A stretch of DNA of 64,000 nucleotides from Emticicia sp. CRIBPO (GCF_009905725.1 NZ_JAAAKV010000010.1:1-64000); one strand, 5' to 3'. Counted from the first letter of the stretch, positions 9,412 through 19,779 are shown. Notes: a model not told the origin generated them from the sequence alone. Made by a program: numbers and translations.

Positions 9412-10149
9412 ATGAAATTACGTTGTATTGCCGTTGATGACGAGAACCTGGCCCGTAAATTACTGGAAGAAAATATCCAGCAGGTGCCTTTTCTTGAACT
9501 CGTAAAGACATGCAAAAATCCCTTTGAAGCCATAGAAGTTCTTGAAAATGAAGAAATAGACCTGATGTTCCTGGATATCCAGATGCCCGGAATGCTCGGC
9601 ACCAAATTTCTGCAAACCCTCAGGGAAAAACCTTTGGTTATTTTTGTTACTGCCTATGATCATTATGCCGTTGAAAGCTATGACCTGGAAGTAGTGGATT
9701 ATCTCATGAAGCCTGTCAGTCTAGACAGATTTACAAAAGCAGCATTTAAAGCGTTGGACGCATTCAAAAAAAGGTCGCAAGAAACCACTTCATTAACCAT
9801 AAATCCGCCGGCCGGTACGGAAGACAGCCCTGATTATTTCTTTGTGAATGTCGAGTACTCGCTGGTAAAGATTAATTTCGATCAGATCACCCACATAGAA
9901 GGACTGAAAGATTACATTAAAATTTTCACTACCAATACTGTTCACCCGATTCTGACCAAGTCTACACTCAAAGGCATTGAAGAAAAACTTCCTCCACGTA
10001 AGTTCCTCAGAGTGCAAAAGTCCTTTATTGTCAATCTCGACAAAATAGAATCCATCAGAAACCACAGGATCAGCATCGGGAAATACGAAATCCCGGTCAG
10101 TGATGCCAATATGGAAGCCCTGCTGGAGGCCATTAATTATACCAAGTAA
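9412..10149 (+). CDS. LytTR-family response regulator
   Basis: The 245-residue product has an N-terminal receiver domain with the acidic pair Asp9-Asp10, phosphoacceptor Asp55 (FLDIQMPG), Thr80 and Lys100. A LytTR DNA-binding domain fills residues about 140-240 (FLRVQKSFIVNL and the basic strand after it). It is the partner of the histidine kinase immediately upstream and probably binds imperfect direct repeats in target promoters. Confidence 0.93.
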   Translation: MKLRCIAVDDENLARKLLEENIQQVPFLELVKTCKNPFEAIEVLENEEIDLMFLDIQMPGMLGTKFLQTLREKPLVIFVTAYDHYAVESYDLEVVDYLMKPVSLDRFTKAAFKALDAFKKRSQETTSLTINPPAGTEDSPDYFFVNVEYSLVKINFDQITHIEGLKDYIKIFTTNTVHPILTKSTLKGIEEKLPPRKFLRVQKSFIVNLDKIESIRNHRISIGKYEIPVSDANMEALLEAINYTK

Positions 10150-10284
10150 GAGATGTGAAAGTATTGTGCCGTTTTATGACTGGCACAGGCACTGCTGATG
10201 GCTGAAAAACGCTGTTGAAGAAGCTATTTGTTAAAAGCTTGATGCCAAGGGTTAAAACTTCCTTTAATTTTTTTAAGATAATCG

Positions 10285-10292
10285 TATCTTTG
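10285..10292 (+). promoter_or_regulatory. Promoter -7 box (TATCTTTG) of trpC-trpF-trpB
   Basis: An exact TAnnTTTG match ends 18 bases before the ATG at 10311. Its position inside the longer open frame from 10215 argues that translation starts at 10311 and not upstream. Confidence 0.65.
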
Positions 10293-10310
10293 CCTTCTAA
10301 AGATGTGAAA

Positions 10311-11102
10311 ATGACGATACTCGATAAAATAGTAGAAAATAAAAGAATTGAAGTTGAAAAAGCCAAGGTCGAAACCCCTGTGAGCTCACTTCAGCAAAGT
10401 ATTTATTTTGAAAGACTGGGCAATTCTTTAGTGGAAGAACTGAAATCTCCGACTGCTACGGGTATCATCGCCGAATTCAAGCGTAAATCTCCATCCAAGG
10501 GTGATATCAACATCAATGCGGAGGTAGATGAAACCACCTTTGGTTATGCCGGGGCCGGGGCTTCGGGGATTAGCGTTCTGACAGACCATGTTTTTTTTGG
10601 TGGAAGTAAAGAAGACCTGATCTCTGCCCGTGAAAAGAACCCGGGAATCCCCTTGCTGCGTAAGGATTTCATCATTGACGAGTACCAGATTTATGAAGCC
10701 AAAGCCTGGGGAGCTGACCTGATCCTGCTTATTGCGGCCTGGCTGAGCCCGGAAGAGATCAATCAGTTTGGTAAAAAAGCCCACGAACTGGGCCTGGAAG
10801 TGCTGCTGGAGGTGCATGATGAAGAGGAACTTGAAAAAAGCCCGCTTGAGTTTGCAGACATTATCGGTGTTAATAACAGGAACCTGAAGAACTTTGCTGA
10901 AAACAATGTGGACGCCTCGCTGAGGCTGAGCACCCTGATCCCGCCGGGGAAAGTAAAGATATCCGAAAGCTGTATCAGCAGCCCTGAGACCGTGAAGATT
11001 TTGAAAGAGTCCGGTTATAAAGGCTTCCTGATGGGAGAAAACTTCATGAAAACAGCAGATCCTGCCCGGGCACTTAAAGATTTTGTCAGCCAGCTTAACT
11101 GA
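10311..11102 (+). CDS. trpC: Indole-3-glycerol phosphate synthase
   Basis: The product (263 residues from this start) closes the indole ring in tryptophan synthesis. It is a single-domain TIM barrel of usual length with IIAEFKRKSPSKG (catalytic lysine), LLRKDFIIDEYQ, LLEVHDEEEL, IIGVNNRNL and SESCISSPE in the expected order. The frame continues upstream to 10215, but the extra 32 residues are not TrpC-like and contain the promoter box. trpF begins 8 bases after the stop. Confidence 0.96.
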   Translation: MTILDKIVENKRIEVEKAKVETPVSSLQQSIYFERLGNSLVEELKSPTATGIIAEFKRKSPSKGDININAEVDETTFGYAGAGASGISVLTDHVFFGGSKEDLISAREKNPGIPLLRKDFIIDEYQIYEAKAWGADLILLIAAWLSPEEINQFGKKAHELGLEVLLEVHDEEELEKSPLEFADIIGVNNRNLKNFAENNVDASLRLSTLIPPGKVKISESCISSPETVKILKESGYKGFLMGENFMKTADPARALKDFVSQLN

Positions 11103-11110
11103 TTCCTGCC

Positions 11111-11746
11111 ATGAAAATTAAAGTCTGTGGCATGAGGGAAAGTGAAAACATCAAAGCTTTGGTTGCTTTGAAGCCTGATTTCATGGGTTTTATCTTTTAC
11201 CCGAAATCTCCCAGGTTTACCGGTGAAATGTTGGATCAGGAATTACTGCTGAACTTTCCGGCCGAAATTAAAAAGACGGGGGTTTTTGTGAACGCAGAAA
11301 CCGGTTTTATTTTGGAACAAGTAAGAAAATATGACTTTCAGTATGTTCAGCTTCACGGGCACGAAACACCAGAGATCAGCAGGATATTAAAAGATAACGG
11401 AGTAGGGGTCATCAAAGCCTTTTCGGTAGATAAAGCCTTTGGTTTCAGTACCCTTGATCAGTATAAAGACACTACTGATTATTTTTTATTCGACACCAAA
11501 GGCGAAGGTTACGGTGGGCATGGTGTAAGTTTTGACTGGAGAATCCTTGAAAAATATGAATTGGATACCCCTTTTCTGCTCGCAGGAGGGATCAGTCCTG
11601 ATAATATTGATCACCTTGATATTCTGAAAGACAAACCCCTGGCCGGAATCGACGTTAACAGTAAGTTTGAGATAAGCCCGGGTTTGAAAAATATAGAGTT
11701 GCTGAAACAGTTGTTTGAAAAGATAAGAACGCCTCATAAGGGCTGA
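11111..11746 (+). CDS. trpF: Phosphoribosylanthranilate isomerase
   Basis: The 211-residue TIM-barrel product does the Amadori rearrangement before TrpC in the tryptophan pathway. It begins KIKVCGM with the catalytic Cys, has FVQLHG-like YVQLHGHE, the catalytic Asp in [12 protein letters not shown], and [10 protein letters not shown] phosphate-binding loop near the end. It is encoded as a separate protein from TrpC, with short gaps of 8 and 7 bases to its neighbours, consistent with one transcript. Confidence 0.95.
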   Translation: MKIKVCGMRESENIKALVALKPDFMGFIFYPKSPRFTGEMLDQELLLNFPAEIKKTGVFVNAETGFILEQVRKYDFQYVQLHGHETPEISRILKDNGVGVIKAFSVDKAFGFSTLDQYKDTTDYFLFDTKGEGYGGHGVSFDWRILEKYELDTPFLLAGGISPDNIDHLDILKDKPLAGIDVNSKFEISPGLKNIELLKQLFEKIRTPHKG

Positions 11747-11753
11747 TAATAAT

Positions 11754-12947
11754 ATGGTACAAATAGAAAATTCAGCATTTGCTGTCAATGAGAAAGGATA
11801 TTATGGAAATTTCGGCGGAGCCTATATTCCTGAAATGCTTTATCCGAATGTCCAGGAATTAAAAGAGAATTACCTGAAGATTATTTATGATCCCGGTTTT
11901 CAGGAAGAATTTCATCAGCTGCTGAAAGACTTTGTAGGCAGGCCAACGCCCTTGTATTTTGCCAAACGCCTGTCGGAAAAATACAAAACGAACGTCTATC
12001 TGAAGCGGGAAGACCTTTGTCACACAGGAGCCCACAAGCTGAATAATACAGTAGGGCAGATCTTACTGGCTAAAAAGCTCGGGAAGCATAAAATCGTAGC
12101 AGAAACAGGTGCCGGACAGCACGGAGTGGCCACGGCCACGGTTTGTGCCCTGATGGGACTTGAATGCATCGTTTACATGGGTGAAATAGACATCCAACGC
12201 CAGGCTCCTAACGTTGCCAGGATGAAAATGCTGGGTGCGGAAGTGAGGCCTGCGAAAAGCGGCTCCAAAACCCTTAAAGATGCTACCAATGAAGCCATGA
12301 GACACTGGATCAACAATCCGGTAGATACACATTATATCATCGGGAGTGTCGTAGGACCACACCCTTATCCTGACATGGTAGCCAGGTTCCAGTCAGTTAT
12401 TTCTGAGGAAATCAGGGCTCAGTTGCTCGAAAAAACAGGTAAAGAAACCCCTGATTATGTCATTGCCTGTGTAGGTGGCGGGTCAAATGCGGCAGGAGCT
12501 TATTTCCACTTCCTGGATGAGCCTTCGGTGAAAATCATTGCCGCGGAAGCTGCCGGTCATGGGGTGCTGTCGGGTAAGTCGGCTGCCACTACTTTTCTGG
12601 GTAAAAAAGGTATCCTGCATGGCAGCAAAAGCCTCCTGATGCAAACAGAAGATGGCCAGGTAGTAGAACCGCATTCTATCTCCGCCGGCCTGGATTATCC
12701 GGGCATCGGGCCGTTGCACGCTCACTTGTGGGAGAGCGGCCGGGCACAGTTTTATGCCATCACTGATGAGGAATCTCTGAAAGCAGGGTTTGAACTTTCC
12801 AAACTGGAGGGCATCATTCCGGCTATTGAGTCGTCACACGCTTTGGCTGTTCTGAATCACCTGAATGCCAAATCTGATGAGACGGTGGTCATTGCCCTGT
12901 CAGGAAGAGGAGACAAGGACCTTGATACCTACATGAAATTTTTATAA
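11754..12947 (+). CDS. trpB: Tryptophan synthase beta chain
   Basis: The 397-residue product condenses indole with serine using PLP. The PLP lysine is in HTGAHKLNN, the phosphate loop is GGGSNA, and [11 protein letters not shown] is present as in TrpB1-type enzymes that work with TrpA. No trpA follows; the next gene encodes a Dabb protein. The alpha subunit must be encoded elsewhere if the pathway is complete. Confidence 0.96.
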   Translation: MVQIENSAFAVNEKGYYGNFGGAYIPEMLYPNVQELKENYLKIIYDPGFQEEFHQLLKDFVGRPTPLYFAKRLSEKYKTNVYLKREDLCHTGAHKLNNTVGQILLAKKLGKHKIVAETGAGQHGVATATVCALMGLECIVYMGEIDIQRQAPNVARMKMLGAEVRPAKSGSKTLKDATNEAMRHWINNPVDTHYIIGSVVGPHPYPDMVARFQSVISEEIRAQLLEKTGKETPDYVIACVGGGSNAAGAYFHFLDEPSVKIIAAEAAGHGVLSGKSAATTFLGKKGILHGSKSLLMQTEDGQVVEPHSISAGLDYPGIGPLHAHLWESGRAQFYAITDEESLKAGFELSKLEGIIPAIESSHALAVLNHLNAKSDETVVIALSGRGDKDLDTYMKFL

Positions 12948-13036
12948 AATAATCGGGAGTAATTCATCGATGACTTCGATATTATTCAGATATTTGACGA
13001 TATCAAATTTCTCCCAATCTTAATAATTTCAATTCA

Positions 13037-13411
13037 ATGAAGACCTTATTATTTTCAATCACTCTGTTACTCGTAAGTACAATGGCATTTTCACAAGCTA
13101 AAAAAGGAGAACTGAGACACGTGGTTTTGTTTAAATTCAAAGACACCAGTTCTGCAGAAGACGTTAAAAAAGTAGAAGATGCTTTCAGGGCTCTTCCGAA
13201 AAAAATCAAAGAAGTTAAAAGTTTTGAGTGGGGTACCAACAATAGTCCTGAAGGACTGGACCAGGGATTCACCCATTGTTTTTTCGTGACTTTTGAAACT
13301 GAGGCGGCACGTGCGGTTTATTTACCGCATCCGGAACACAAAGCCTTTGTGGGCGTTCTGGGGCCACATCTTGATAAAGTACTCGTGCTCGATTATTGGG
13401 CATCCAAATGA
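13037..13411 (+). CDS. Secreted Dabb-domain protein
   Basis: The 124-residue product has a signal peptide (MKTLLFSITLLLVSTMAFSQ) and then one stress-responsive A/B-barrel (Dabb) domain, with RHVVLFKFKD at the start and YLPHPEHKAF near residue 98. Dabb proteins form dimeric ferredoxin-like barrels; exported ones are common in Bacteroidota but have no firm role. A clear terminator follows. It may be cotranscribed with trpB across the 89-base gap, but nothing ties it to tryptophan. Confidence 0.85.
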   Translation: MKTLLFSITLLLVSTMAFSQAKKGELRHVVLFKFKDTSSAEDVKKVEDAFRALPKKIKEVKSFEWGTNNSPEGLDQGFTHCFFVTFETEAARAVYLPHPEHKAFVGVLGPHLDKVLVLDYWASK

Positions 13412-13423
13412 TACAGAATTGAA

Positions 13424-13452
13424 GTCCCGGTCACAAGCCGGGATTTTTTTTT
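13424..13452 (+). terminator. Terminator after the Dabb gene
   Basis: A GC-rich stem (TCCCGG with CCGGGA) and a 7-base loop are followed by nine T. Confidence 0.85.
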
Positions 13453-13643
13453 CGTAAAAAAATTAAAATACACACGATATAACGATAAAAATATACGTTT
13501 CCTCCAATTACCCCGCCGGATAAGAAAACGCCTTAAAGTTTTGATAATTAAACGGCATTATCTACATTTAGCTTACAAATGACCCCAAAAAGGTCATCAA
13601 CATTTAGTGCTTTCTAAAAATAAATTAAAAACATCCCACTCCA

Positions 13644-14081
13644 ATGAGAACACATCAACTGTTTCTCCTTATCCTGCTGTTTGTTTCAGCGGGTGTTTCG
13701 CGGGGGCTCGCACAGACCTCCGGACAAGTTTTTTTCGCCGGCTCATATGATGATTTCCTGAGAGAAGCCAAAAAGCAAAACAAAGTAGCCTTGCTTGATT
13801 TTCGTGTTGAAAGGTGCAGCTCATGCCAGAAACTCGAAAAAGAAACCTTTCAGGATCCCGAGCTCCAAAAATTTCTGGACAGAAACTATCTGATCCGTAA
13901 AATAGAGCTCAATTCATCAGAAGGGAAGTTGCTGGCAGACAAGTACCGCGTCGATGAATTCCCCGCTTTGGTTCTCTTAGACTTCCCTTCGAGGTCTGTC
14001 AGGAAACTGAACGGCTTTTATCAACCTGATTATCTTAAAAAAGAGCTTGAAAAATTCAGGTGGCAACCTATGTCTAAGTAA
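13644..14081 (+). CDS. Exported thioredoxin-fold protein
   Basis: The 145-residue product has a signal peptide ending near GLAQ (residue 24) and one thioredoxin-like domain. The redox motif is CSSC (residues about 58-61) and the cis-proline loop is EFPAL. It resembles the C-terminal domain of DsbD and the thioredoxin_7 group, so it probably reduces or isomerises periplasmic thiols. It stands alone, 81 bases before hemE. Confidence 0.85.
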   Translation: MRTHQLFLLILLFVSAGVSRGLAQTSGQVFFAGSYDDFLREAKKQNKVALLDFRVERCSSCQKLEKETFQDPELQKFLDRNYLIRKIELNSSEGKLLADKYRVDEFPALVLLDFPSRSVRKLNGFYQPDYLKKELEKFRWQPMSK

Positions 14082-14150
14082 GATCCGGGGCTAAAAAAGC
14101 CGGTTGATCAAAAAAAACTCTGTTTTTTTAATCAAAGTGGATTTTCATGG

Positions 14151-14158
14151 TAATTTTG
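14151..14158 (+). promoter_or_regulatory. Possible promoter -7 box (TAATTTTG) abutting hemE
   Basis: An exact TAnnTTTG match ends only four bases before the hemE ATG at 14163. If used, transcription would begin at or next to the start codon and give a leaderless message. No good -33 element is visible, so it could also be a chance match. Confidence 0.35.
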
Positions 14159-14162
14159 CGGC

Positions 14163-15182
14163 ATGAATTTAAAGAACGATCTATTATTAAGAGCCGCCAA
14201 AGGACAGGATACAGAAAGAGTACCGGTCTGGATGATGAGACAGGCGGGAAGGATATTGCCTGAATACCGTGAAGTCAGAGCTAAAGCCGGTAGTTTTATT
14301 AAATTGGCCACCACACCTGAGCTGGCCGCTGAAGTGACATTACAGCCCGTTGATATATTGGGTGTGGATGCTGCTATTATTTTTTCCGACATCCTTGTAG
14401 TGCCTGAGGCCATGGGACTTCCCTATGAGATGATCGAAGCCAAAGGACCGTTTTTTCCTAAAACGGTCAAGTCGGCCAAAGATATTGAGAACCTGAAAAT
14501 CAGCGATCCTGAAACAGACCTGGCGTATGTCCTCGATGCGATTGATATCGTGAAAAAAGAGTTGAACGGCAGGGTACCGCTGATCGGTTTTGCGGGAGCA
14601 CCATTTACGATTTTTTGCTATATGATAGAAGGGAAAGGCTCTAAAACTTTCTCTGAAGCCAAAAAAATGCTGTACTCCAACCCTAAACTGGCACATACGC
14701 TTCTTCAGAAAATTACGGACAGTACCATTGCTTATCTGAAAGCCCAGATTAAGCACGGAGCTGACCTGGTCCAGATATTTGATTCATGGGCAGGTGTGCT
14801 GTCGCCTGATCAGTACAGGAAATTCTCATTGCCTTATATCGCACAGATTTGTGATGCCATTGAGGAAAACCCGGTGACGGTTTTTGCCAAAGGAGCATTC
14901 TTCGCCAGAAAAGACATCGGGAAGCTGTCCTGTGATGTAGTAGGACTTGACTGGAACATGGACATTAAAGAATCAAGAAAACTGATTCCGAACAAAACAT
15001 TGCAGGGTAATCTTGATCCTTGTGTCTTATATGCTTCATTCAAAGAAATTGAAAAGCAGACCAAAAAAATGCTGAAAAGTTTCGGAGGGCAGAGGTATAT
15101 TGCCAATCTGGGACATGGCGTATATCCTGATACAGACCCCGGGAAAGTGAAGTGTTTTATCGACACTGTTAAAAGTTTCTAA
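14163..15182 (+). CDS. hemE: Uroporphyrinogen decarboxylase
   Basis: The 339-residue product converts uroporphyrinogen III to coproporphyrinogen III in haem synthesis. The family signatures are present: [16 protein letters not shown] near residue 25, [14 protein letters not shown] with the catalytic Asp near 80, and FAGAPFT at about 143. Length is normal. A terminator follows directly. hemH, the last step, is in the same window at 39.3-40.3 kb but not in an operon with it. Confidence 0.96.
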   Translation: MNLKNDLLLRAAKGQDTERVPVWMMRQAGRILPEYREVRAKAGSFIKLATTPELAAEVTLQPVDILGVDAAIIFSDILVVPEAMGLPYEMIEAKGPFFPKTVKSAKDIENLKISDPETDLAYVLDAIDIVKKELNGRVPLIGFAGAPFTIFCYMIEGKGSKTFSEAKKMLYSNPKLAHTLLQKITDSTIAYLKAQIKHGADLVQIFDSWAGVLSPDQYRKFSLPYIAQICDAIEENPVTVFAKGAFFARKDIGKLSCDVVGLDWNMDIKESRKLIPNKTLQGNLDPCVLYASFKEIEKQTKKMLKSFGGQRYIANLGHGVYPDTDPGKVKCFIDTVKSF

Positions 15183-15189
15183 CATGATC

Positions 15190-15214
15190 AAGCCTGAAAT
15201 TTCAGGCTTTTTTA
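15190..15214 (+). terminator. Terminator of hemE
   Basis: An 8-base stem (AGCCTGAA with TTCAGGCT) with a 2-base spacer is followed by T7, eight bases after the stop codon. Confidence 0.85.
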
Positions 15215-15285
15215 TTGTTTTATAAGCATAAAAAATACAACTTGGAGTACTTTTTCCGTTTGATTTAAATACTATCTATTACCAT

Positions 15286-16908
15286 ATGAGGCTTGTTTTT
15301 TATTTACTGATTCTTTCTTCCACTTTGTCCTATGCCCAGAAACTGGAACAGCTGGGGGCTGCCATTAACACAGAATACAGCGAGATACACCCTTTGATTT
15401 CACCTGATGCACTAACCCTTTACTTTGTGAGAGTCAGTCACCCTTCCAATAATTTCGGGAAAGACGGCAGCAACGACGTCTGGTATGCAGATTTCAGACC
15501 CGACGGCAGGTGGGGAGTGGCCCGTAAAATGGCTAACTCGGTCAACAAGGATAAGTATAATGACTTGTTCAGTATCTCACCTGACGGTAATACATTGCTG
15601 GTGAGAGGGGTGTATATCAATGGGAAAAAAGAAAATGAAGTGGGTATATCCATGTGTAAGAAAACCGGGACGGGCTGGTCTCAGCCTAACAAAGTGGACA
15701 TTCCCAAGCTGGATGCCATGTGTAAAGGACAATACCTGACCGCATTTCTGAGTAACAACGGAAAATCGATGATCCTGGCATTCAGTGAAAAGAAAAACAG
15801 TAAGGAAGACGATCTTTATATCAGCCTGGTAGATAAGGCCGGGAAATGGTCTAAGCCTGAAAGCCTGGGTTCTGACATCAATACGAGCTCTTCTGAAACC
15901 ACTCCATTCCTCGCCTCTGATAATAATACCCTTTATTTCGCTTCTGACAGAAAAGGTGGTATGGGCGGACTGGACATCTGGGTCAGCAAGAGAAAGGGCA
16001 GGGGGTGGAACAGCTGGTCGAAACCTGTGAACCTCGGTGACAAGATCAATTCAGATCTGGACGATATGTATTACACCATCACCGCTTCCGGAGAGTACGC
16101 TTACATGGCTACCCGCAAAAATGCTGTAGGGAAATCTGATATTGTCAGGTTTAAACTGCGGGATGATAAGGTAAAAGAAGCGGAAGTGGCCTCCCTTCAG
16201 TCGTCTGACAGCGGACAGCCAGGTCAGAAAAAAGAAGATAAAAAAGAAAAGGCAGAAGATATCCTGAATACCGCTCCCACGGCTGTGGTCATGCTCAGTG
16301 GTATTGTGCTGGACTCGAAAACCGGCAAGCCGATAGAAGCCAAGATCATTTATGAAACCCTGCCTGATGGAGAAGAAGCCGGTGTGGCTTATTCTAATCC
16401 TACCACCGGTGAGTATAAGATCATTCTGCCTTACGGAAGCCGCTATGCCATCCGGGCCGAGGCCAACGATTTTATTTCTATTTCCAAAAGTGTCGATCTT
16501 ACCATTCCCGGCGATTTTAAAGAGCTGAAAGGAGAGGACCTGACACTCGCTCCGATCCAGACCGGAGTGACGGTTGGTCTGAACAACATCTTTTTCCAGT
16601 TTGGTAAAGCCAAACTGCAGGAAGAATCCTATTTTGAGCTGGACCGTCTGACCACTTTGCTTAACCAGAACCCTAACATGACCATTGAAGTGCAGGGGCA
16701 TACCGATAACGTGGGTTCTGATGAATCCAACCTGAAGCTGTCACAAGAAAGGGCGGATGCCGTTCGTGATTACATCGTTTCCAAGAAGGTGCCTTTGGTG
16801 AGGGTAAGAAGTGTTGGATTCGGGGAGTCAAAACCTATCGCAAGCAATCAGACCACCGAGGGCCAGGCGAAAAACAGAAGAGTTGAATTCGTAATCATCA
16901 GAAAATAA
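15286..16908 (+). CDS. OmpA-family protein with PD40 propeller repeats
   Basis: The 540-residue product has a signal peptide ending SYAQ (about residue 18). Residues about 25-285 contain WD40-like PD40 repeats (SPDGNTLLVRG, SDNNTLYFASDRKGGMGGLDIW). A carboxypeptidase-regulatory-like segment lies at about 340-410, and the last 110 residues are an OmpA peptidoglycan-binding domain with VQGHTDNVGSDESN and the arginines of NRRVEF. It probably bridges the outer membrane and peptidoglycan; similar proteins accompany type IX or gliding systems but none of those genes is adjacent. A Lys/Glu-rich linker lies near residue 315. Confidence 0.9.
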   Translation: MRLVFYLLILSSTLSYAQKLEQLGAAINTEYSEIHPLISPDALTLYFVRVSHPSNNFGKDGSNDVWYADFRPDGRWGVARKMANSVNKDKYNDLFSISPDGNTLLVRGVYINGKKENEVGISMCKKTGTGWSQPNKVDIPKLDAMCKGQYLTAFLSNNGKSMILAFSEKKNSKEDDLYISLVDKAGKWSKPESLGSDINTSSSETTPFLASDNNTLYFASDRKGGMGGLDIWVSKRKGRGWNSWSKPVNLGDKINSDLDDMYYTITASGEYAYMATRKNAVGKSDIVRFKLRDDKVKEAEVASLQSSDSGQPGQKKEDKKEKAEDILNTAPTAVVMLSGIVLDSKTGKPIEAKIIYETLPDGEEAGVAYSNPTTGEYKIILPYGSRYAIRAEANDFISISKSVDLTIPGDFKELKGEDLTLAPIQTGVTVGLNNIFFQFGKAKLQEESYFELDRLTTLLNQNPNMTIEVQGHTDNVGSDESNLKLSQERADAVRDYIVSKKVPLVRVRSVGFGESKPIASNQTTEGQAKNRRVEFVIIRK

Positions 16909-16923
16909 AAAGTCTTATAAAAC

Positions 16924-16959
16924 AAAAGGGCGGTTCCGGATTTCCGGAACCGCCCTTTT
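16924..16959. terminator. Bidirectional terminator between convergent genes
   Basis: A perfect 17-base stem (AAAAGGGCGGTTCCGGA and its complement) around two T carries A and T tracts on both sides. It can end the OmpA gene (plus) and the receptor gene (minus), which converge here. Confidence 0.9.
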
Positions 16960-16974
16960 GCTGTTTATCTGTTC

Positions 16975-19488
16975 TTAATTCTCTCCGCCACCTGCTCTTC
17001 TTTGTTCTGCAGAAGTAGCTGTCTGACGGTTTCTTGAAGCTTTAACGTTCTGGTTACCAAATCTGTAAACAAAGTTAACTCTTGCCTGTCTGCCGTCCCA
17101 TCTGTTACGGATTTTCATGTCCACACCACCGAATTTGGTTTCGCCTCTCCATTTTGCAGTCGCGAATATATCGTTAACTGTGAACCTTAGGCTTGCTTTT
17201 TTGTCCCAGAAGGTTTTGCTGAAACCACCGTTGATGGCATACAAAGCTTTTCCAGAGAAAGTGCCTTCAATATTGGCTGAGTTGTACCACATCGAAGCCT
17301 CAGCTGTCCAGCCTTTTTTCAGGGTAAAGTTCTGGCTGGTGAAGATATTGTAAGCAAGGTTACGTACATTAAGCTGTTCACCCAAAAGTTCTCCTTTAAA
17401 TACATTGTAGAAAGCCGAGACGTTGTTGTTCATGTTCCACCATTTCTTCACAGGCACAGGGAAGCTGACAGCAATGTTATAGTTTTCTCTTGATCCGATA
17501 TTTTCCCTTACTGCGAAAGTGATATTGTTAACATCGATCTCGTCTGAGTAATTGTATTTTTTCAGTTTTTCAAGAATTTCAGGTTCGTTGACCGCGTTTT
17601 TGATGATCTGGTTCATGAAATCCTGTGTATTGCTGTATCCGATCGTGGTAACAAAAGCTGAATTGAAAGTATGGGTCAATTCAAAGGCATTGGTCATCTG
17701 AGGACGGAGATACTCGTTACCCAATTCATAAGTATAAGGATCAAGGAAGAATATGAACGGATTAAGTGATTGGTAATCAGGTCTGTCAATACGACGGCTA
17801 TAGTTAAAGTTCATCGTGTTTTTCTTGTTGATCGTATGAGTCAGGTACAAACTCGGGAAGAAATTCACATAATCCCTGTGGCGTGTTTCTTTCAGCGTGA
17901 TTGACTCACCGTTAGATTTGGTATGTTCCATACGCAAACCCGCCTGCAGATTCCATTTGTCGTTAAACTTCTTGCTGAAATTGGTATAGGCAGCATTGAT
18001 GTTTTCTGTATAAATAAAGTGGTTGGTTCTGCCCATGTCTACTTTACCGTCGTTAAAAAACTGGATGTTGTTATCCGATTTTACAAAACTCGTCTTAACT
18101 CCTACTTCAAATTTCGAGTTGGAAGCACTTAAGGGAAGCGTATAATCCAGTTTACCCGCTGTAATATTGTATTTGTTCGGGATGTCGCTGGTCACTGTCA
18201 ATGGCTTGCCTGATGTCTCACCATTGCCGTTAAAGAAATTGGTGATCATACCCAGTTCATTGCTTTGGTTATCGTAAACCGAATAGTCAAAGTCAGCAGT
18301 CAGATCCTGTCCTTTGTCATTGAAACTGTGTTTGAAGTTGGTATTGAAAGTAACATTCGTCCAGTCTCTCGCAGGATTTGAAGTCGTCGCAAGAATTGAT
18401 TCAACTACACCGTTTTTGCTGATTTTGTTATTGTTTTCAGCCAGGCCTAAAGAACCCCAGTGACCGGCATTTACATTAACAAGCACACCTAAAGTGGTGG
18501 TTTTGTTGATGAAATAGTCAGAACCTGCTCTTAAGCTTAGGTTATAAGACTCCGTTTTACGCACAGCCGATTGGTCGAAATACCTTCCTTCAAGGTTTCT
18601 TTCAAAACGATTGACATTGTAGTTCTGACCCTGACGCATGCTGATGTTTCCGAAGTGGTTAAATTTACCTTTACGGTTGTTCAGGTTCAGGTTGGCATTA
18701 TATTTAGGAAACAAACCTTTAATGTTGGCGTCTTCAGGCACAAGACTTAAACCTGTTCCCAAAGTAAAGCTACCGTTTGTTCCGAAATTGGTATTTCTTT
18801 TGGTTACGATATTGATGATCCCCGAGTTACCGGCCGCATCATATTTGGCTGAAGGGTTGGAGATGATTTCAATTTTCTCGATCTGGTCGCTGTTCATGTT
18901 TTTCAACAGGTTGGCCAGCTGTTCCTGTGACATGTAGGTAGGTTTGCCGTCCATATAAATCTGAACGCCCTGTTTTCCTTTTAAGCTGATGTTATCGTTC
19001 TGGTCAATCGAGACACCCGGAGCACGCTGCAAAACCTCCAGGGCAGTGCTACCGCTGCTGACGATGCTGTTTTCCACGTTCATAACCAGTTTATCAGGAA
19101 GTTGTTCAAGCAATGGCTTTTTTGACCTTACCGTTACCCCTTCCAGTGTTTTAGCGTCAAGTGCCAATTGAATTTCCGGAAGTTTCACATCCGTGTTTTC
19201 GTCAGAAATGGTGATTTTTGGTGAGGTATATTTAGCGTAACCTACCATAGAAACTGAAACCAGGTACTGATTGGCCGATATGGCTTCAAAAACGAATTGA
19301 CCGTTAATATCGGCAATTCCTCCTTTTACCAATGTCGAATCTGAAGCTTTCAGAAGGAATACATTGGCAAACGGCATGTTTTGACGTTTTTCGTCAAAAA
19401 GGCTTCCTGAAATACGCCCGGTTTTCTGGGCAAAAGAGTTTAGGCTCAGGGCCAGGGCCCCGAAGGTAAAGAGTAATAGCTTTTTCAT
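16975..19488 (-). CDS. TonB-dependent receptor / outer-membrane beta-barrel protein
   Basis: The 837-residue product has a signal peptide ending NSFAQ, a carboxypeptidase-regulatory-like domain (about 25-105), a plug (about 125-225, with LKGKQGVQIYMDGKP and GNSGIINIVTKRN) and a beta barrel of the same subfamily as the receptor at 5.5 kb. The two are paralogous in layout but not near-identical. Substrate unknown. The tail after the last strand is short and basic. A promoter box lies about 60 bases upstream. Confidence 0.88.
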   Translation of the reverse strand: MKKLLLFTFGALALSLNSFAQKTGRISGSLFDEKRQNMPFANVFLLKASDSTLVKGGIADINGQFVFEAISANQYLVSVSMVGYAKYTSPKITISDENTDVKLPEIQLALDAKTLEGVTVRSKKPLLEQLPDKLVMNVENSIVSSGSTALEVLQRAPGVSIDQNDNISLKGKQGVQIYMDGKPTYMSQEQLANLLKNMNSDQIEKIEIISNPSAKYDAAGNSGIINIVTKRNTNFGTNGSFTLGTGLSLVPEDANIKGLFPKYNANLNLNNRKGKFNHFGNISMRQGQNYNVNRFERNLEGRYFDQSAVRKTESYNLSLRAGSDYFINKTTTLGVLVNVNAGHWGSLGLAENNNKISKNGVVESILATTSNPARDWTNVTFNTNFKHSFNDKGQDLTADFDYSVYDNQSNELGMITNFFNGNGETSGKPLTVTSDIPNKYNITAGKLDYTLPLSASNSKFEVGVKTSFVKSDNNIQFFNDGKVDMGRTNHFIYTENINAAYTNFSKKFNDKWNLQAGLRMEHTKSNGESITLKETRHRDYVNFFPSLYLTHTINKKNTMNFNYSRRIDRPDYQSLNPFIFFLDPYTYELGNEYLRPQMTNAFELTHTFNSAFVTTIGYSNTQDFMNQIIKNAVNEPEILEKLKKYNYSDEIDVNNITFAVRENIGSRENYNIAVSFPVPVKKWWNMNNNVSAFYNVFKGELLGEQLNVRNLAYNIFTSQNFTLKKGWTAEASMWYNSANIEGTFSGKALYAINGGFSKTFWDKKASLRFTVNDIFATAKWRGETKFGGVDMKIRNRWDGRQARVNFVYRFGNQNVKASRNRQTATSAEQRRAGGGEN

Positions 19489-19548
19489 ATTTTTTTCCCT
19501 GATTATAAGTGATTAAAAAACCTGACAGGGGGCAGATGATTTATGTTA

Positions 19549-19556
19549 CAAAGGTA
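19549..19556 (-). promoter_or_regulatory. Promoter -7 box (TACCTTTG) of the second receptor
   Basis: On the minus strand it matches TAnnTTTG exactly, about 60 bases before the start. A TTG-containing -33 candidate lies at about 19571-19574, a rather short spacing. Confidence 0.5.
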
Positions 19557-19779
19557 TAGTACTGTGTTATGCAAGGTTACTGTTATTACACAAGTGGTTG
19601 TATTTTCATGATGAAAGGATGATTTAAAATAATAGCTTTTGAAGAAGGATGATATTATTCGTTCGCGGGTTGCATGGGGTTTGAAAAAAAATAAGAAATA
19701 TGATTATAACGTGAGGATTCGGCTTGAATCCCCACTGAGGGCGATTTAATTTCACTTTGCAGATATGACGCGAAAGGGT

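Noticed and set aside
10215-10310. N-terminal extension of TrpC
   Set aside because: The 32 extra residues are unlike TrpC and the stretch contains the promoter box; ATG 10311 is preferred.
13037-13411. Truncated trpA after trpB
   Set aside because: The protein has a signal peptide and a Dabb domain and no TrpA motif.
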